This document shows, piece by piece, positions 1 to 11,364 of a stretch of 64,000 bases of DNA. Position 1 is the first letter of the stretch; each line of letters begins with the position of its first letter. Under the pieces are notes generated by a model. That model did not search any database. It was not told where the DNA came from and was given only the letters and a program-made list of their open reading frames with translations. This DNA comes from Cocos nucifera (lineage: Eukaryota > Streptophyta > Magnoliopsida > Arecales > Arecaceae). A program made the position numbers and the translations under genes. The stretch lies in NCBI GenBank assembly GCA_006176705.1, contig QRFJ01004235.1:1-64000 (forward strand), read 5' to 3'.

Positions 1-225
1 AGATGAGAGATACAATCTGATCCAAAAAATTAGAATTTTTCCTTCAGAGGATCGGTGGTTTGCTGCCCATAAAGAATATCATAGGTTCCTTCACGTCCAT
101 GCTAAGATCAGGGGCTTCCATAACATGGTATCAGGGCTTGTGATGCCAAAGATGATTGGCGTTCGAGCGATATCATGGAACATCAATTGGTATTAGGGAG
201 AGATGATGCCAATTGGTGCGCCTAC
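1..225 (+). repeat. T1 5' LTR, 3' end only
   Basis: Only the last part of the LTR lies in the window. From about 51 it matches the end of the 3' LTR, and it ends in CTACA just before the primer-binding site. Positions 1-50 do not clearly match the other LTR, so the copies differ there or a rearrangement lies close to the edge. Confidence 0.7.
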
Positions 226-228
226 ATC

Positions 229-240
229 TAGTATCAGAGC
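229..240 (+). other. T1 primer-binding site (degenerate)
   Basis: TAGTATCAGAGC, one G-to-A change from the TGGTATCAGAGC complement of initiator tRNA-Met used by plant copia elements. It lies 3 bases after the LTR end. Confidence 0.75.
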
Positions 241-489
241 CTGATGGTGCATGGAAGGGAAGGAGAAGTCATACAAGGTTAAATCAAAAATCTGTACAAA
301 GATTCCATGGTATGTCTCAAATCTATCTTTATTATTACTATGGTTTGGCCAATCGGGAGCAGTGAGTTGAAGGTGGAGCCTGATAGAATTAACGAAAAGG
401 GATTTTCCTAGGGTGGAAGGATTTGGTGCATGATTTGCTGATCAATCTTGGTGGGAAGGTCGAGGTGTATGACGATTATGTGATAGATA

Positions 490-1110
490 GGGAGCACTGG
501 AGTGCTGCAATAGCACTTTCCTAGAGATGCAGGATAAAGAGAGGCTTGGCGATGCAGCAACCGAGGGAGGTATCTCAGCAGAGAGCATCAGGGTTCTCTA
601 GGAAGATGGATAGTATAGGGCTATTGAAGAGAGTCTTTCCAAGGGGTAATGGTCGAAGGAAGGTTGAAGAAGTGACTATACGTCCTTCGGTGTCTAAAAG
701 ACGGCGAAGTAGTTGGAGATGTATTCAGTGGTTTGGCCAGAGCATAGATTTATGGAGCCTTGGGAGTAATGAAGATAGATGATCCATGGAGGTCTAGCAG
801 GTTAGGGCTGGATGGCTGTAGAGCGATGTAGAGATGAGTCAGAAAGTGCTGGAGTGCTATAGGAGCGCTACCTTGGAGGCACAAGGGCTAAGAGAGGCTT
901 GGCGATGCAATAGCCGAGGAGTGTATCTCAGTAGATGGTGTTAGGGGCTTCTCAAGGAGATCAAGAGTAGGTCTCAGGGAGAGCCAGGGAATCTCAGAGA
1001 GTGTCAGGAGGTCTCAGGTAGTCAGGAGTATCATGGATCAAGTTTCTTCTGTAGAAGCACCTAGGAGAGTCGTAGGTCAAGTGGAGGATGGTTCTCCGAG
1101 CGCAACTGAA
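490..1110 (+). repeat. T1 internal repeat units
   Basis: A unit containing a 'ctggagtgct' block, then a 'gagaggcttggcgatgca' block, then a 'gtatctcag' block occurs at about 495-610 and again at about 845-1000, some 350 bp apart. The same unit occurs twice in element C (about 48990-49130 and 49310-49450). It is shared, repeated internal sequence of this non-coding family; no coding function is evident. Confidence 0.65.
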
Positions 1111-1861
1111 GCGATGGCTGGTATAGAGGTAGAAGAGAAGGACTATGATGGATTTCCCTAGGATTCAGTCACTGGATTCAAAAGAGTTGGATGAGCTCTT
1201 GGGTTTTGGAGGTGCTTGTGTATTATGAAGGTATCTGAGATGGCTTCAAAGGGGTCTGCGGAGTGTAGAGGGTTCGAAGGGGCATCGATGGTGTTCAAGG
1301 TATAGCGACAGGTTCAGCAGTGCAGCGTTGAGTGGTTAGCCTCGAGGGACTCGATGATAGAGTCAACTTCTATGGCATCAGGTAGACTTCAAATATAGGT
1401 GAAGCTCCATAGTGGTGGCTTCATAATTAGAGAGAAATTTGACATGAGTTCAGAGTAGAGGGGTGTAGGAGGATCGGTATCCTAGCACCAGCGACGGTGA
1501 TGCACAATTCTAGGTGGAGCGGCGTGTGCTGGTGGATTGGCGTAGCTCTGAGGAGATCGTGTTAGCTGGTAAAACATGTGCTAGTGCAGGAATGCTATAG
1601 GTTCTCCAGAGAAGTCTAGAAAATGTGATACAACTGCTAAGCAGAAGGGATCCTATAATTCTAGGGTGGTGCCAAGAAGCAAGCATAGGTCTTCAGTAAT
1701 GGAGGCGGTCATCCCAAAGACCTCAAGGGTGCACAATAACTGAAGAGGATTGGTGGAGGTGATGTTTGCACAAGAGCTGTTGAGTGCGCAGGGATAGTGA
1801 GATCATGTAGGAGGGCATTGCCGAGAGGTTTGTCAAGGCTTAGGAGCACCAAGGTGGAGAT

Positions 1862-2783
1862 TGTGAGGATTTATGGTGCTCCCAAGCCTTGGGAGGCCAC
1901 GGGAGGAGTCAGAAGGTTGGCTCCGAGGATTTCAGGGGCTTGGTTGGTGCTTCGGAGATCTGAAACATAAGGTGAAGTAAAAAACCAAAGCTGAAAAATC
2001 AAGACTAAAGAAAGAAGATTTTCTGCAGGTTAGACAGCTCAGTCCAAAACTAGGTCGGCTAAGTCTCAGAGCATAGGCAAAACAGAGAGCTACACGTTTG
2101 GAACTGCTGGCATAGCACAAAATTGGGTCAGCTCAGTTTCAGACTGAGTTGACCTAGTGGAACTTAGCTGGCTCAATGATGAGACTAAGCCAACTCAGTG
2201 CGCAGGCAGAGTTACGCAAGGGTCTATTTTGGACTAGGGCTGGGTTGATCCTAGGAATCATAAGGTCTGGTTTGAGAGACCTTAAGGTGGCTAATTCATG
2301 TATGGATTAGGTCTAGATCTAGAGGATGAGAGCATGGGAGACATGGGTATACATGTGCCCGGTGAGTGCTTTCATGTATTGGATTAGCCGGGGAGTTTTT
2401 TGGTTGGACCTAATGGCTACGTATAAATACATAGGTTGTATTAGGGTTTTCAGGGTTGAAATCAATACAGACCTTTTCTCTTTCAACTCTCTTCTTCTCT
2501 TCTCTCTAGAGTTGCCGCCCTAGGGTTCTTGAAGAAGCCCTAGAGAAGGATGGAGTCTCCCTCAAGCCTAAGGAGGGAGGTGCCCCATCATAGATCTAGG
2601 TGGAGGATCGGTGATTTGTTACCCATAGAGAACATCACAGGTTCCTTCAAGTCCGTGCTAAAGATCAGGAGCTTCCGCAACATGGTATCGAAGCTTGTAA
2701 TGCCAAGGATGATTGGCATTCGAGCGATATCATGAAACATCAATTGGTATCAGGAAGAGGTGATGCCAGTTGGTGCGCTTACA
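1862..2783 (+). repeat. T1 3' LTR
   Basis: About 920 bp. It starts TGTGAGG right after a polypurine tract and ends GCTTACA. Near the start it carries a 'tgctcccaag' block that also opens the LTR of element C (47371). A likely TATA box (TATAAATA) lies near 2425, followed by CT-rich sequence. Short repeats related to 'ctcagtttcagactgag' fill 1990-2210 and resemble sequence in the D LTR. Confidence 0.75.
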
Positions 2784-2817
2784 ACTCAAGGATAAGCAAA
2801 GCTTAAGTTAGGAAGTG
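2784..2817. other. Unassigned spacer between T1 and the Gypsy LTR
   Basis: This 34-bp stretch follows the T1 LTR end and precedes the Gypsy LTR start. It matches nothing I recognise in the window and may be the only non-transposon sequence here. Confidence 0.4.
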
Positions 2818-4501
2818 TGATAAGTACCATAAAAATACTATTAAAAATAATAATTTATTAATTTATTTATTATTATTTTTAAAAATTAAATATTTTTATT
2901 TATTTATTTTAAGAAATATAACTATTAATAGAAAGAGCTTATTTTTTTGATATCAATGAAATAAGTTTAGAGCAAATCGGAGTTAAAATGGACTAGATAT
3001 GAATTTTCAAAGAAAAAATAAATAAAAAAAAATGGCTCAGTTGGCTAGCCCAGCCAAGCCACTGCATTCGGCTCAATCGATGCATCCCAGCTAGCTGGCA
3101 CACCATCCATGCTGGCTCAGCCATAGAAGTTGACTCAAGCCAGTCGCCGATCCATGAAACCAAGCGTGGACCGCTAGCTCAGGAGAAGGCAACAAATCAC
3201 ACATTGCCACGTGGTGGACCAAGATCGCTAAAGAGTTTATAGAAAATTCATCATGGCATATAGGGGTAAAATGGTATTTTCATAGGATGTGGTGTGCATT
3301 GATTAGTCCAGTCTTCAAATGTGCCTGGTCTATAAAGTCCACAGCTACCGTAATGGCGTGATCGTGCGATCCTAGTGGTTTGCGTTACAGATTTGATGGT
3401 CCAAGTTTTTTCCTATTCTGATTCAATTTTTTAGCTTTCCATCTATGTGATCTGATGGCTCTGAAAACTTTAGAGATTGATCTGGCGGCCAGATTTCACC
3501 CAAATCAAGGTTGAATGGCAAGAAATTTTTCCTTCTTTGAATCGATTTCTTAAGCACGATCGGACAGCCACACACATCCCAGGCAATGATCCAACGGCTA
3601 ATATAAAACCCGTTGGTGATTTAAACATCCAAGCACGATCCAAGAACCCAGATTCTCCATATCAAATCCTTCCAACGGTCCAAATTAATTCCGAGTGGAT
3701 CTAGGTTTTCAAAATGAGATTTATGGTGTTTTTTGGACCATTTGATTAGAATTTGATGGCTAGAATTCAAGAAACTCAATAGAATTTGTACATGAGCTAT
3801 TTTAATCCAATTTTTACTCTGATTTCTTCAATATTTATTGATCAAACTCCTTTTTAGTCCCATATTGCCTGCAACAAGAATCTCCAGCTCTTCAACACTT
3901 ATTTAAGGACCCCTAGGCCTCCATAACTCATTATCTTCGGTCAAGAGAAAGCTAAGGTCCATGGTGGGAGCCATGCTTGGGTTAGAGGCTACTTCAAGAC
4001 AACATATGCTACGAAAAAGAGCTGTCTCCTATGTTATCTTCATGATAATGCCGGTCCAAGATCAAGATCAATTGTTTCTTAGTTTTTATTTTCTATTCCT
4101 GTTCTTTCTAAATTTTATGTATTTAAATTATGAATTTTTAAATTACAAAATTTTACTTTTATGCACTTTAAATTTATGCTTTTCACTTTTTAATATAAAT
4201 TTAATTTCTATTCTTTAATTTTATTGTAAGTAGATGCAAAGATCTAACTAGTAGATCTTAGTACCAAGTTTATCTTTATGCACCTTTTAATTTTTATTTT
4301 TTATTTATAATTCTATTTTATAACTTTTAATTTTTTTTTAAAATAGTTTTTTTATAAAAATCAAAGATTTTAAAACTAAAATACTGCATTTTCTATGGAT
4401 TCAACCCGACTCACTACTTACTACCTATTTTTAATAAATTTAAATAGTTGGAATTAAATTGATAAATGCAGTGTCTTAGCGATAACATCATGCTCTTATC
4501 A
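2818..4501 (+). repeat. Gypsy-type LTR (Athila-like), first copy
   Basis: About 1.68 kb, opening TGATAAG and closing CTTATCA, so the ends are inverted repeats. The opening resembles that of the N element LTR (37579), and the 3' end has the 'gactcactacttactacc' style seen in Athila-like LTRs. ORFs inside (3477-3704, 3961-4218) have no domains and are chance frames. Immediately after the LTR comes AGTTTG, which looks like the first bases of an Athila-type internal region before a deletion. Confidence 0.65.
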
Positions 4502-4507
4502 AGTTTG

Positions 4508-4541
4508 CTTCTCTATGGATTTGATCCGATTCACTACTTAT
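4508..4541 (+). repeat. Second Gypsy LTR copy, left fragment
   Basis: 'ctatggatttgatccgattc' and the following 'actacttat' repeat the sequence near the end of the first LTR (about 4392-4427). The LTR resumes at 36753-36838 after the F element, where the text continues to CTTATCA. Everything between the first LTR end and this point, the whole internal region, has been lost. Confidence 0.65.
4537..4541. repeat. Target-site duplication of F, left copy
   Basis: CTTAT; partner CTTAC at 36753-36757. The flanking sequence is one Gypsy LTR that reads through once F is removed. Confidence 0.6.
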
Positions 4542-6696
4542 TAAAGGGAATGTGCATGATTTCTAGCTTTGATTTTGAAAAATTTTTTCAAAGATTGCAC
4601 AATGAAAATGATTATTAATCATATTAATAATAAAAGCTATAGACCTAATCTAAAAATTCTATACTATAGAGGATCTAAAGCATATCTGAATAATAAAATA
4701 TCAAGTATAGTAAAACTATTTTACTGCTTCTACATGTTCAAAATACGTTACCTTTTTGTGGATAGATGATCTCCATAATTCGAACTATATGGTATAGATA
4801 TGATCACCGCGATACAACCACACATGCGTCTAGCCTCTACAGGTGATCCACAAGAGATCCCGATCTCGATCAATTTCTCTCAAGTGCTAGTACGTTGCAG
4901 GAATCTTTGATGGTTGATATCAGATCAAACTCCTTCAATCTTCTTCACCAGCTCTTCGGACGCTCTGATTTGTCGATGTAGATAAGAAATATAGGAGGTT
5001 CTCCTTCCAGATCTATGAACTCACGACCCTCGTTGCTCATAATTTATAACCCAAACCCTAGATTGATCTTAGGGTATGCACACACCCAAAACCCTACACC
5101 TAGAACTCTTTCTCCTATTTTTCACGCACGCAGAGAAGTGACTTTCTCTTCTCTTCATTGATTCTCTCCTCTCTTCATGTGTCCTCTCTTTCTTCTATTT
5201 TTGCATGCATAAACATAGGTATTTTATAGATGCACACAACACAAGGGAGGCATGAGGGAGAGTTCTAGATGGTTTGCAATTCAATCTCAAACTCTTTTTA
5301 AGTTTGAATTCCAACCAGATTTTATCTATCAAGGGTGCATAAGAAGAAAGAATGCACACCTTCATGTGCATGGATTTCTTCATGGAAACAACCTTTCTCG
5401 TGGAGAAATAGATAGCACAATATTTGGGTGATGTGGTGCATGGGAAGACTAGTCAAACTAGTCTCTTATTCGACATCCAATTGAACCAATCCAATCCAAA
5501 TTGGTTAGGCCCAATTAGATCAGAATAAATCCAACTTATTTAGGCTTAATTAGGTTTAGTTAAATTCTAATCAAATTAGAAATTAATCAGGCCAAACCTC
5601 TAATCAGATCAGAGATCAAACCTCTTTGATGATTAGATCATCTCATAACCTAAACGAGTCAAATCCAAATGAATTCAATTCAATTGATTTTGATAAAAAA
5701 TAATCACTCAATCAAATTGATTTAATTAGCGATAAAATTACTAATTAATCTTTCATTGATCAGCCATTAGATTGAGTAGGAACCTCTAGTATGTGTGACC
5801 CCAAAGGTTTGAACCTAAGCCGGTAGCATAGGAACCAATTTTTTATACTAAATGAAGTGACCATCTAGCAATAGTACCCAACGTCTAGAGAGGCCAAATG
5901 GTGCAGTCGCAATATTCAGAGCCTATGTGAATATGGTTACCACATAATTCATTCATTTGACCTTTGTGCATATGATGACTTAGCGTTTAACTATCAATCC
6001 TAGAAGATACATCCAAATCGTGTCTTAAAGAAATTAGTCCTATGACCTCTCACAAGGACTACCCTGGCCAAGGCTTTGCTAAATTGAAATACTATTGAGC
6101 ACAGCTCCTGAGTCCAAGAGTGGTCAATCCCATCTTGACTCATGCACTGACTCCTCAAGTACTTGACTGTACCCATAAATCTTTCATCACTAAATTAGAA
6201 ATTTAGGTAGTTCAACACCAAAGCATAGTGAGTTGCTTGAAAGTCACCATGGTGATCTCAGGTCAGAGGGATACTTATGCTCATATTCCATCAGAGTAAT
6301 TCTTGATAGTAGAAAAGCTCTAGAGTCAGTCACATTCAGTGTAGATGTATCCCTATATCTTACCTGCATGCCATACCATTGTCTCCACACTCCTTGGTTA
6401 AAAGGATAATCAACCTATATGGTACACAACGATCTATACTCAATAAACATTATCATCCTTGATAACAACATATTATTGGTCGTGAACTATTTTAAGAACT
6501 GAATGACAAATCTTTCTTTATCGATTCTAAATAGTCCTAAGGACTTCATCACATCAAACAGGAGTTTATTAGAAGACGAAAGATTTATGATGAAAAGTTA
6601 GAATATTTTTTATTAAATAATAATTCATATACAATTACAAAAACTAGCTCAATCATTAATAGGCTAACGATTGGCTTTAAGAAATTATTTCCAATA
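4542..6696 (-). repeat. F 3' LTR (minus strand)
   Basis: About 2.16 kb. Read on the minus strand it opens TATTGGAAATAATT (TG mutated to TA) after a polypurine tract and ends at 4542. It aligns along its length with 34583-36752. Minus-strand ORF 5195-5383 has a near copy at 35272-35478 only because the LTRs are repeats; it is not a gene. Confidence 0.8.
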
Positions 6697-6880
6697 ATCT
6701 TCCACTTGGCATAAAGCCAATCGGTACAGTACTGTATACCCATCTTCGACTTGAAGTCATCGAACTCCTTCACCACAATGGCTTTAGTGAATGGATCGGC
6801 CAGGTTCTTCTCTTCATCGATCATCTGAAGATCAATGTCACCTCGATTCACGATCTCCTAGACAAGATGAAAGTGGCACA
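6697..6880 (-). pseudogene. F RNase H, C-terminal end
   Basis: The minus-strand translation reads NRGDIDLQMIDEEKNLADPF and onward, the conserved end of plant copia RNase H. It aligns with 62460-62600 of A2 and 15150-15270 of A1. The pol frame ends just before the polypurine tract (about 6697-6706 on the plus strand). Upstream coding sequence continues at 17784 on the far side of A1. Confidence 0.85.
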
Positions 6881-6885
6881 GAATA
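6881..6885. repeat. Target-site duplication of A1, left copy
   Basis: GAATA, partner GAATG at 17784-17788, one mismatch. The F RNase H reading frame is interrupted exactly here. Confidence 0.75.
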
Positions 6886-9387
6886 TGTTGGAAAATGTGT
6901 TCCAAAGTCAATCATCAGCCTTTTGATGGTTGAGCTACTTTGTATCTATAATTGATTCATTAATAAATAAAATATATTTTTAACATTTTTTATCATAAAG
7001 TATTCATCTTCTAACGAAGTCCATTAATGTGATAAAGTTCTTAGGATTATTTATCTTCAATAAAAAAAGGATTTATCGATTAGTCCTTAAATTTGTTCAC
7101 GACCAAATGATAGATTGTTAATTAGGATGACAGCATCTATCGAGCATAGGTCACTGTATGCTATATGGGTTGGTTGTCCTCTTAACCAAGGAGTGTGGAG
7201 ATACTAGTATGGCATACAGGTGAGATATATGGGTACATCATCATTGAATGTGACCCACTCTAGAACATTCTGTTGTCAAGAATATCTCTGATGGGATATA
7301 GATATAAGTGTCCCTTAGACATGAGATTGCCTTAGTGACTTGCAAGCAACTCACCATACTTTGGTATCAGACTAACTGAATTTTTAATTCAGTAATGAAA
7401 GGCTTCTGGGTACAGTCAAGTACTTATGAAGTTAGTGTGTGATCAAGATGGAATTGACTGCTCTAGGAGTTGGAGAAGAGTGTATCACTATATTTCAATA
7501 TAGCAAAACCTTAGCCAGGGTAATCCATCAGATGGATTTGATATTTTGAAATATAATATGGACAACTTGATTAGAGTTGATAGTTGAACTATGATGTATC
7601 CTACAAGCATTTTGATCAAGGGAATGAATCATATGGAAACTATATCCACATGGGTTCTAAGGATGTTGTTCTACACATTCGACCTATCTGACCATCGGAT
7701 ACCATTACTTGATAGTTACTTTGATTGGTATAGAAATCTATTCCTATGCTATTGACTTAGGTTCAGACCTATGATATCACATACATTAGAGCTCACAATC
7801 TGATCTGATGGTTGATCAACGATTGAGAATCATTCTAGGGTTAAACAATCAATACGATTGATGTTTAACCTAGTGCAAGTGTTGCAGGAGGATCGATTAG
7901 CAATTCAATTACTAATTAGCTTAATTTGATTAAGTTAAAGAATTGAAGTTAAGTTTAATTAAATAAAATTTAATTAGATTTAGTTTGGGCTTGATTAAAT
8001 CAAGTTCAATTGGCTTATTGGATAAGCTAAGTGCAGGAAAGAACTAGTCCTAGCTCAACTAGGACTCCGGTCAACCCAATTTTCTAATTTGATTAGAAAA
8101 TTAAATTAAAATTAAATTAAATTTAATCTAATTTAATTAAGTTTTTAATTAGATTAGAACTTAATTTAATTTGATTGACTTGATTTTGATTTAATTTGGT
8201 TTGAGAAACCATGTTTGACCAAGTCATAGATGGAATCCTAGTAAGACTAGGATTCCACCTTGCGCCACCTTAGCCCTCCATGACCCATACCCTATTTCTT
8301 CTCTTATTTTGTGTGACAAATACTCTTTCTCCTGATGTTCATGCATGCCTCCTCTCTCCTTCAATTTCTCATATGGTAATTTGGTAGTTGACCATGTCAA
8401 AAAGAGAAGTAAGTTTTGATCTAGGATTCTATAAGATAGAATCCTTATAAACTAAAACACCTCCTTCTAATTGTGCCACCCATACCTTCTTTATTTTCTT
8501 TGAATTATATAGTAAAAGAAGAAGTTTTTGTGCACCCTTATTTCTGGTCCATGGTAGGAAATAAGGTAGGGGCGGCCAAGAGTTGGGCACCCCAATAACT
8601 TGCCATATTATGTCCTTTCCTTGTCTAAGTTTTTGACCAAACTTGGACTCTGCATATCTTTTTATTTAGGGTGAATTTTTGGCTAAAATTTTTATGAAAT
8701 ATAGACCATTAAGAGAGATTTGAGGTGTACAAAAATTAGGAATAGAGAACCTCTAGGTGTGGAGATTCCATTGACACTAAACTAGATCTCTAGGTGAGAG
8801 GAAAGAGAAGAAGAAAAGGGTCTTCTTCTAGGGCTGCTTTGATTTTCTCTTCTCCTCCTCCTTTTGAGATTTCTTTGAGAGAGTCTCAGATCTAAAATCT
8901 CTATTCTTTATTCTAATATTTTGGAGAGTTCAAGTCTTGAAGAAGAAAGCATCGTATCGACTGTCGAAGAGAGATCAGCACAGTACTAGCATGTTGTGCT
9001 GATTTCATGCATCAGGATCTCAGATCGTGTTTGTGGGCTCGTGTGGATGACTTCTAGAGGTGAGATACATGTGTGGCTCATGACTTCATCCTTAAGCCTA
9101 GATTAGCAAATTAGGACATCTAACTTGCTCATGTATCAGATCTAATCTATTATTCCATAGCTACATTAGATGTAGTATTGTAGCATGTTGATGAGATCAA
9201 CATGTTAATCTTTTCTTTATATTTTAAATTTTTTATTTAATATCATATCTTGATCATATAATAAATTTTAAATTTAGAATATTTTTATATTTATTTAAAT
9301 AAATATTTAGCTTATTTAAGTCTTTCGCTGCTTGATCTTGAAAAAGTTTCAAGATCTACCTGTGAAACCCTAGATCTGGTTCCTTCA
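6886..9387 (+). repeat. A1 5' LTR
   Basis: 2502 bp, TGTTGG...TTCA, aligned end to end with 15290-17783. Near 8231-8257 it holds an inverted repeat with 12-base arms and a 3-base loop. No ORF of interest lies within. Confidence 0.9.
8231..8257 (+). promoter_or_regulatory. Hairpin-forming inverted repeat in A-family LTR
   Basis: Arms tggaatcctagt and actaggattcca are perfect complements around the loop AAG. Counterparts lie at 16631-16657 (one mismatch), about 55616-55649 and about 63936-63969 in the other A-family LTRs. The role is unknown; an RNA structure or a protein-binding palindrome is possible. Confidence 0.6.
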
Positions 9388-9389
9388 AT

Positions 9390-9401
9390 TAGTATCAGAG
9401 C
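9390..9401 (+). other. A1 primer-binding site
   Basis: TAGTATCAGAGC, one G-to-A change from the initiator tRNA-Met complement, 2 bases after the LTR end. Confidence 0.85.
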
Positions 9402-11364
9402 CTAGATTCTTATTACATGAATTTTTTTAATGCATATTTAGATTATTTATTTAGATTAGATCTTAATTTATAATCTTAATTATTAAATCTTAAAATTAAA
9501 AAAAAATTTAGATCTCACGAACTGCTATACATAAGGTTGTCCAACTATAAGGTTTACCCCTTACCGTGAAAAGGTTATTCCTAATTCATGATGATCTGAC
9601 TTCCTAATCATAAATTTATTAGAATTTGATCTAATTTTATTTATAATTTAATAAATTTAAAATAGTTTTTAGATCTGAAAAATAAAATATTTTAGAATTG
9701 CATGGACTACTATAAGGTTGTCCTGCTGTAAGGTTTATCCCTTATAGTGAATAAGGTTGTCCTAGTATGTGCTGAATCTAAAATATTGATCATAAAATTT
9801 TAGATTAGATCTATAAAAAATTTTATGATCTGAATTAAAAATATTTTAATCTAATTTTAATCATCATAAATATGTTAGATTTGATCTAGAGTTGATTTAT
9901 GATTGATTGGTTATTGAAACTATTTCAATTACATGAACCTATTTAGATTAGATCTAAAGTAGATTTTATGTTTATGTTTACTTGCATATTGATTAAGAAT
10001 CAAATATGCAACTTGGTTGATAGAACCATGTTGTAAAAATATTTTACAAATATGAAAATCATTTTTGAAAAGTCGAACCCCAACCCTTAGTTCCAAACTT
10101 AATTAAGAATTAAGAAGTTGTTTGATTAGGATCTAGGATTGTAAATTGAAGATCCTAAGATACAAATCATAACACATTTGGTTAAATGGGTTAGTAGAGA
10201 TCAGGTCCATTAATTGAGTTAGACCTAGGGTTAGATTAAAGAATGGACTTAATTAGAGAATTGACTAAATCTAATCAATTATTATCTTAGATTAGGTCAA
10301 GGATTCTCTAGATCAATTATAATAGTTATAGTTGGTCAAGTCCATGTCTTTAACAAGATCCAAGATGGACTTAATTCTTTGCTATGAGGTCTAGCATGAA
10401 CTATTAGGTTGATTTAATTAAAACTAATTAAACTAATTGGTGTCTAAGATAAATCAGATCGATGGTTTTTAATTGGTAGCCCACTTACCTGGCTATTTCT
10501 GATGGTGTCTAAGGCAAGCTTTGGCAGACCCTCCCATCGATCGAACTTACCTGACCTTTTAGGTGAAATTATATTTTGATTGAGATTACTTGACTATTCG
10601 AGCTGACCCATGTTAGCTAGGTAAATCAGTATAACTGATTTAAGTGCTTCTTGACCAGCTTATTAATGGTCTCCCTTAACCTGACTTGGTGAAGTCAGTG
10701 GGAGAATCATGATAAAGTGGTTCATCTGACCCTCTTTCGCTAAATCAAATCAATTAAATCCTCTAAAATTATTAGGTCCATAAAATAAAATAATTATGGT
10801 GATAACTAGATCATAGCCTCCCATTAAGTGGATGATAATGGATCCATCAGTTGGATAATCATTGGAGGCCCATAAGGCCTGGTGCTTATCCGCTTGATGG
10901 AATTATCATTCATAATATGATTTCTTGGATACTGTCTCTTCTAAATGATGGTTAAGGTTGGGCCAACCATAAGTTGGGCCTTAATCATTCATTAGTTAGA
11001 TGGACCAAGTATGGTTATGTTAATGGTTGGACCTAATCGGGATCATTCTGTAGAGGCCCTAAAGCCTAACTGAAAAGATACCTGGGGCAAAATTAAATTA
11101 CTAAAAATTATTTAGAAAAAATAATTAGTTTATGAACCTATCCCTTAGATGTACATGGATTGACCAACCATAAGTTGGGCTTGTGTGCAGTCTATGTGGA
11201 TTCTAGTACCCACTAAGAAATTAAGGATAATTCCTCGAATTGGAGGTAGAGGCTACTAGTTCGAATAAAATAGTAAAAGAGAACCTTTTGATTAAAGTCC
11301 AAATCATTTAGATTTAATGAAATCAATTACTAATTAGACTTTTAGTTATCCTTTATGTAGTTAC
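9402..11364 (+). other. A1 long 5' leader, no gene
   Basis: About 2 kb of AT-rich non-coding sequence between the primer-binding site and gag. It contains a tandem duplication ('taaggttgtcc...' at about 9531 and 9713). It also has a block around 10440-10640 ('gaccctcccatcgatcgaac' and neighbours) that recurs in the leaders of A2, E and G. No ORF with a domain is present. Confidence 0.75.
9520..9790 (+). repeat. Tandem leader repeat of A1
   Basis: Two copies about 180 bp apart of a segment with 'ataaggttgtcc', 'aaggttta' and 'cccttatagtgaa' blocks. A2 carries the same pair at about 56886 and 57058. F shows a single copy near 34380-34465 on the minus strand. Confidence 0.65.

Larger units (their letters stand above)
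1..2783 (+). mobile_element. T1: non-coding LTR retrotransposon, 5' end cut by window edge
   Basis: Two direct repeats mark the LTRs: positions 51-225 match 2607-2783 nearly base for base. The first copy is followed at once by a degenerate tRNA-Met primer-binding site, and the second copy is preceded by a purine-rich tract (1851-1860). The internal region (226-1861, about 1.6 kb) has no gag, protease, integrase or reverse transcriptase; the only longer ORF (546-782) has no recognisable domain. I read it as a non-autonomous (LARD/TRIM-like) element that needs enzymes from another copia element. Its internal region is related to element C at 47860-49690. The family name is unknown to me. Confidence 0.8.

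Noticed and set aside
546..782. 78-codon Arg-rich ORF
   Set aside because: It sits in the non-coding interior of T1, and the homologous part of C has no matching frame.
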